A stretch of 64,000 nucleotides of DNA from Ciona savignyi (Eukaryota; Chordata; Ascidiacea; Phlebobranchia; Cionidae), in the NCBI GenBank assembly GCA_000149265.1, contig CH003142.1, forward strand, positions 135,540 through 199,539. Direction: 5' to 3'. The translations under genes and the position numbers were made by a program. Position 1 is the stretch's first letter, and every line of letters begins with the position of its first letter. Below are positions 58,640-64,000 of the stretch, one piece after another. The notes under the pieces are model-generated. The model made no database searches. It was not told the DNA's origin and worked only from the letters and a program-made list of their open reading frames with translations.

Positions 58640-60240
58640 TACAATTACTGTTTAATAGTTTCGCTAAAGTGTTATTTCTTCTCAAAAGGCTTATCATTTT
58701 TGCCATAAAGTTGACATATTGCTAAACAGCTTCGTAAGCAGTGTAAATGTGGTCTTCAGCTGGTTTCTATTATATAACTATGGCCATTGTTTGGTTTAAT
58801 GACGTTCCTTTGTAAATCCGGCAGGAAAATGAACCTAAATTGTACATAACTGGATTTATGTGTTTGGTATTGTAAATAAATGGATTTAGTTGAATTATCG
58901 CCCAATAGCTTGTGACATAGTGTATTGCCTAATGGCTTACGTATTGTAATCAATGGTTTCTTACCGCAACAGCACTCCTAATAAACTGTAGCGGCTAAAT
59001 TGTATTTGCTTAGAAACGTATGGCAATATCTTGAGTGCGTTCTGTTTGTGTATTGTCAAATGAATCATTTCACGGCACACAGTAGAGATTTTAGGACTGA
59101 TTTTATGCCGGGTCTTGTAATAGATGCTGGTAATATAATTCTTTAACAGTGGTAATTTGGCATTGTGTATGTTCAATGCGGTGCGTTGTGGTATTTTCGT
59201 TTTTGCTTCTTCGCAATAGGAGCGCCCAAGACAGCGCAATCCATCAAGTTTGGAGCAGAACGCTATATTTCCATTAAGTTTATTAACTAAACAAGCAGAT
59301 ACCGAGGCCCGATTTCATCTGACGACCCTAAATGACTGTTTACACATGCAAGCATGGCTACAATAGAGTACAGGCATCCTCTCTGGCTTTGGCTCATATC
59401 ACATTACTTATACCGAGGCTGAAATTAGCCTGTCAAATTGTGATCCATTTTTATAGCACGAATAATGGAACGAGGAACAATTTTAACGCTATTTTAGTTT
59501 GTTTGTGCGGTCAGTTCATAGCAATAAGCAGTGCTAAGTTATATGCCTGCATTTTTGGCTTAAATCCCGTTTATTGGCTCTGTTAAAAAGGTCGACCAAC
59601 TTTAACAACCAGTTGCTCATTCCAAGCCGCAATTTCGCACCTCTAAGGTCATCGATCATTTGAGACGTTATCTTTGTTTACAATCTCCATCCAAGATGCA
59701 AGATTGGCTTACTGCACGCTATACAAGGCGCGTATATTGGCATCAAATTTTTATAACCACGGCGCAGGGTGTAGGTAAGGACTGCGCGTTTTCTCGTGTT
59801 AGAAGCGCTAACAAGTTATTACGATCGTAAGCCACTGCCATATGTCAATAACTACGATGAATATTTAATGCAAAACTAAGCAGAACGGGCGGCAACGACG
59901 CACGTGCTTGGACCATTACGGTGTTACACAAACTGTTGGTTAAAAGACGCCATTTATTCCTACCATGTAATTGAAACTACACTATTAGTGCGTCTTTGTG
60001 GGAATGTTCCAATTCGCGGCGAAAAGTGATATTTCTGACAGCAGTTTCACCCATACAATAACATGTCGGTATAATAAATGAGAGTGACAGTAAATTGTGT
60101 TTTTCTCGCCATTAATATTTACTAAGAAGCTCGTAAATTCGAACCATAAAGCTAATTCGTGTACCACAGCACTAATGTACTGAAGGTTCGTGGTATGATG
60201 ACCATTGTCAGTGCTTTGACGCCGTTGAGTTTTCTAACTA
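58640..60240. other. Unique intergenic DNA
   Basis: Nothing recognised on either strand. Confidence 0.4.
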
Positions 60241-60249
60241 CCGAACAAT

Positions 60250-60537
60250 ATATTATATTCATGTTTATCCCCGTGGATGGAAAAACCAAGCGACGTTACC
60301 ACACGGGCAATCGTCAGATCACCTAGCAAATAATGTCCGAAGCTACCCACTCAACACATATATACCTTTTGCACTTTGTACAACATATGTGGCGGAAAAA
60401 AGGGGATTTCCGTGCGGAATATCATTTACATTTTCCGTCTTTACGTTTTTGGGGTTTCGTCACTTAAACCGTTTTTGTATATAGGTCGGTATATGTATCG
60501 GTCGCTCTAACCATTCGGCCACACGACCGTACTGTCT
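60250..60537 (-). mobile_element. SINE family A tail fragment and a SINE family B copy
   Basis: 60250-60335 is a family A end (TTCATGTTTATCCCCGTGG to CAATCGTCAGATCACC). 60430-60537 is family B (GGTCGGTATATGTATCGG, then ATTCGGCCACACGACCGTAC). Confidence 0.8.
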
Positions 60538-60539
60538 TT

Positions 60540-62870
60540 ACTTACAATCCAATCAACAACGCATTGTACACACTCCAAGATGGCGGACTTCTAATACATA
60601 TTCCGCCCGACACTTCTCACATGTGTTTACAGTGGTATTCCGTGGCAATTATCCGATATTACGCGCGATCGGGCCGGATCTGCTAATCCGTACATTCTGT
60701 AAACAACTCGAGTGATTCGCGATTGCGCTGAGCACGATGGTAGGGATTAGAGCTTTACATAAACGCTCGTTAACCGAAGCTCTCCGTTTAACTTCACTTC
60801 TCATTAACTGTACCTCAACCTTGGCTTTGCACCTGTAGATTTCATTTACGAGGAGCCCTAATCTAGACATCGTTTATTGTGGGTGCGATGTTTAAGGCCA
60901 AAATTGCCCAGGGTGTCATACGTTAACTGGTCGTTTACCTGCGGCTTTGCTTGTAATTAAACCAGGCGTTTTAGTGCAGATTATACTTTGCAACGCATCT
61001 GTGCTGTTGTGTATATCAGCCTCGTATCTTGGACTATTTTCATCCGAGTTTCATGATTAAGTTGACAAGCCAAACCGTGATTTATGGTGAAGATATTTCT
61101 CCATACGCCATGGCGATAAGACACATTAGCGCAATATAAAATGTGCGATGCTAATTAAAACGGTTATTCGCATGAAGTCTATAAAAGTGTTTTATTTGTT
61201 AAAGTTAAATATTTGTGTTGTTTTTTAACAAGTAGTGTTAGTGCAATAATAGAAGCAATCTCTTGTTAGGTCTGGATTTGATAATAGCAAAGTCTGTATT
61301 TGCATTTTTACAGTTTTCTTTGGTACGTGCTACATTTAATAACAGTTTGTCGTCCAGCTAGCAGCGGAGCTATTTAATTAATGTTGTTACAGTTAGTAGT
61401 TTAACTACCAGCGGGAAATGACCCCCGCTAACAAATAAAACGATTGCAAGATAGTATATTTATAAAGTCTGGGACAGAAACAAAGCAACGAAATACGCTA
61501 TGAGCATAGGAACAATGCGATCGGGCGGTGATGGTAATATCCTGTGCTGGTAACGCTCGAGACGTTCTTTGCAACTTTTCGACGCACTCACGAAAGTAAA
61601 CAGTCAGTTTTTGGCTTTTGTCCATCGAATACAATTGAGTGATTAGTAGGCATGGGAAAGAATGAACGGAAAGTAATCGACAGTAAGTGCAAGGAATGAA
61701 ATGAAATTCGAAACAGATTATATATGATGGCCGCTAAAATACCCATGAGGATACTTCGTATTCAAGTTTATAACTGGTCCTTTCATAACAATTCGCCTAA
61801 AGGACATAACATTGCGATGATGGAATGTTAAATTTCTGCACAATGCAATTTAGGCATTGATCGATTTTAATAGAACTAAAATTGAATACATGGCGTCGAG
61901 AGGTGGTTACGTAAAAATGCCAGACAAACGGGAATCTCTCAAAATGGCAACCAAAGTTCAAATTATATCCGAGATTCAAGAACTTGTTTTTCTTAAACGT
62001 AGCGTTTGGAGGAAAATATCAAACGGATGCTCTTGCAATATCAGCTAATCATTTAGAAATCTATAATTTGAAATTTGGTATCCACAAGAAAATAGCCATC
62101 TTTTTGGCAACGAAATGTCTAACCCACTTTTCCCATATTTGTAGCACAAGTTTATGTTATGAAGGTGGCTTAATTTGCTGCGATAAAACGACGCCATTGT
62201 GAATTTCAACATGTTTGAGCATGGGTTTCGGGAACGTGATGAAATGGAAGTAAAGGCAATGTTTTTATAAGTTGTATTTGTATTATACATATAACTACAT
62301 AAGTCAAAATGTGCTCAATTGGCAATAATATTCTGCCCTTGTAGCAACCAGCGGTTTTCGTTCTCAGAAATTCGTAGTTCTAGTTATCAGAACTTCTGTG
62401 AGATTCACTTATTCGGGGAGTCGGCTTCCCATTTTAACAGGCAAGCGTGGCGGCTAATAAACAAATTAATCAACAACGAGGTAACAGCCCGTTCATTTGA
62501 CGGAAATAATATAGCTCGAACGACGGGCCAACTTACAAGGCATTTGCGGCCAATACTGGCTGTACTTCCTGCTCAAATTGCATTGGATTTGATGAACCCT
62601 ATCTTTTCAATGGGTTGATACATGTCTAGCGTATATAGCTCATCGTACACTTTATGTCGTATTAACATAATGGGAGTCGCCCTGTTTGGTACATCGGTCT
62701 AATGTACTTCGCGCTTAAACAATTAAATCTGCGGTAAACAACTCGCTTCAAACTTAATTGACTTCGATTCTCTGAAAAGTAACATAGTGCAACCAATTAG
62801 CGTGGATTGTGATGGGGAATTAGATAGAAGTATATTCTTATCAGCAATCGTTCTTGCCAGTTGGTATAGT
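60540..62870. other. Unique intergenic DNA
   Basis: No gene recognised. A 99-codon ORF at 62319 has no visible homology signature. Confidence 0.4.
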
Positions 62871-62882
62871 GCTATATAGCAG

Positions 62883-62985
62883 AGGTAACCCGACGGTGGG
62901 CGCGAGGTTATCTGACGATTGCCCGTGTGGTAACCACCTTAGTTTTCCAATTCACGGGGATAAACATGAATATTCTATCGTTTCG
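62883..62985 (+). mobile_element. SINE family A 3' fragment
   Basis: GGTAACCCGACGGTGGGCGC to GGGGATAAACATGAATATTC. Confidence 0.9.
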
Positions 62986-62989
62986 TTCC

Positions 62990-64000
62990 TACCAGTTGGA
63001 AGTAGATGGGACTGTAGAGATAATAATACTGTAAAGCAGATGAGAACTAGCCTTTTTAACGTTTGCTGGTTATTTTGGTAATTTGCGACTGATGACAGCA
63101 GTACAGGAGGAAAGGTTTAAATATTTGATGCTGGTTAATCGTTTCGACTTTCCGACGCCATTTCCATTGGCAAGTCAGTTTGCACTTTTTAATATGCATC
63201 TTTGACATTCTCCATAAATAGTTGCAGCCGTAATGCTCAATTGGAACTGTGGGAATGTTTTAATAGCAACTGGATCTGTTAAGACTTGTAACCAATTACT
63301 TTTAGAAATATAACAGGGGGGAATAAAAAATAAACGGAGAAAAAAATAAAAAGAAAGAAAAATGACTAAAAAAACGGAAAAAAGCAACAAAAATGGAAAA
63401 GAAATTCCAAAAAAACGTAAAAAACAAGAAAGGAAAATCACGTGGTGTTTTTAATTTGGTGGGGCATTTAATGACGTAACACATTGGACGAATCCTAGTT
63501 ATCGACCGGAAAGGTTTCGACCACGTTCAAAGCCCTTTGGAGCATTCCCCGTTTCGCATCAACCGGGTCGATCTGGCAACGAAGTTAATTGTTTGTCTGG
63601 TCAGGTCGATACCAGTTACTTAGCGCGGGCGATCAAGCGAGCCTATAAACCAACCCAGTAAACCTAATTTGAGCGGAAAATGGAGCACGCGAGCCGCCTC
63701 GAGTCATTGGATTATTTCAACGGGTATTCTGGACCGTTTTATTGCGCAGTGCCTGCATTTGCTTAGATGGAACGCAAATAGAAGAGCAAAAGGCGGCGAA
63801 ACTAAAATCGTCCTTTGTAGTAGAAAAAGCAACGTCGGCTTGCTTTAATGCTTGTTTAATGTTTGGGCTTTAGATAAATGTCAGAAACGCTGTAATTCTT
63901 GCCCACCGAAGTCCATTTATTTGTGTTTGTGATTGATTAAATGTCCAAGCAGTCCTCGTGGCTCTGTTCATCTGCTGGAGCTCGTTAGAAAGCGACATTT
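62990..64000. other. Unique intergenic DNA to the window end
   Basis: Contains an A-rich tract (63318-63432). Near 63642 a CCTATAAACC box stands 38 bp before an ATG opening a 28-codon frame (MEHASRLESLDYFNGYSGPF...). It is too weak to call a gene. Confidence 0.35.

Noticed and set aside
63642..63770. TATA box with a 28-codon ORF (MEHASRLESLDYF...)
   Set aside because: The ORF is very short, has no clear donor site and no homology signature; the TATA-to-ATG distance leaves almost no 5' UTR.

Overview
The window is animal nuclear DNA: AT-rich, with short GT-AG introns, no operon-like ORF packing, two runs of N (assembly gaps), and dense tRNA-derived SINEs, MITE-like elements and minisatellites. 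Four protein-coding genes can be rebuilt exon by exon with reading phase kept across the splice sites. The gene set fits a compact invertebrate chordate genome. My best guess is an ascidian of the Ciona type. That is an inference from gene structure, base composition and repeat style, not a proof.

Layout. (1) 583-21090, + strand: last 18 recognised exons of a NEK9/Nercc1-like mitotic kinase gene. They cover the end of the kinase domain, an RCC1 propeller of six visible blades, a basic SP-rich linker and a C-terminal coiled coil; the rest of the kinase domain lies left of the window. (2) 22605-24205, - strand: complete four-exon BET1, an ER-Golgi SNARE. (3) 24206-30048: repeat-rich intergenic DNA with a 464-bp direct duplication, a fold-back element and one unidentified candidate exon pair near 27137-27402. 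(4) 30049-34980, - strand: complete four-exon brain-specific homeobox gene (BSX/Bsh) with an eh1 motif and a homeodomain split by an intron between positions 44 and 45. (5) 36802-44046, + strand: complete nine-exon cystinosin (CTNS), head to head with BSX. (6) 44047-64000: no gene recognised; repeats thin out after about 50 kb, leaving mostly unique DNA.

The genes do not form a pathway: mitotic signalling, ER-Golgi fusion, neural transcription and lysosomal cystine export. The unusual signal is how repeats relate to splice sites. Several minisatellites start within 0-55 bp of a 5' splice site, and in one NEK9 intron the amplified 37-bp unit is the exon end plus its donor site. At least three NEK9 exons have a decayed upstream copy of their acceptor and exon start. 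SINE copies lie within about 40 bp of 3' splice sites at eight exons in all four genes. These patterns repeat and can be tested.

Limits: exon borders come from reading frame, phase and splice consensus, without transcripts. Exons hidden in the gap at 12211-12818 or very short exons could be missed. UTR ends are mostly unknown.
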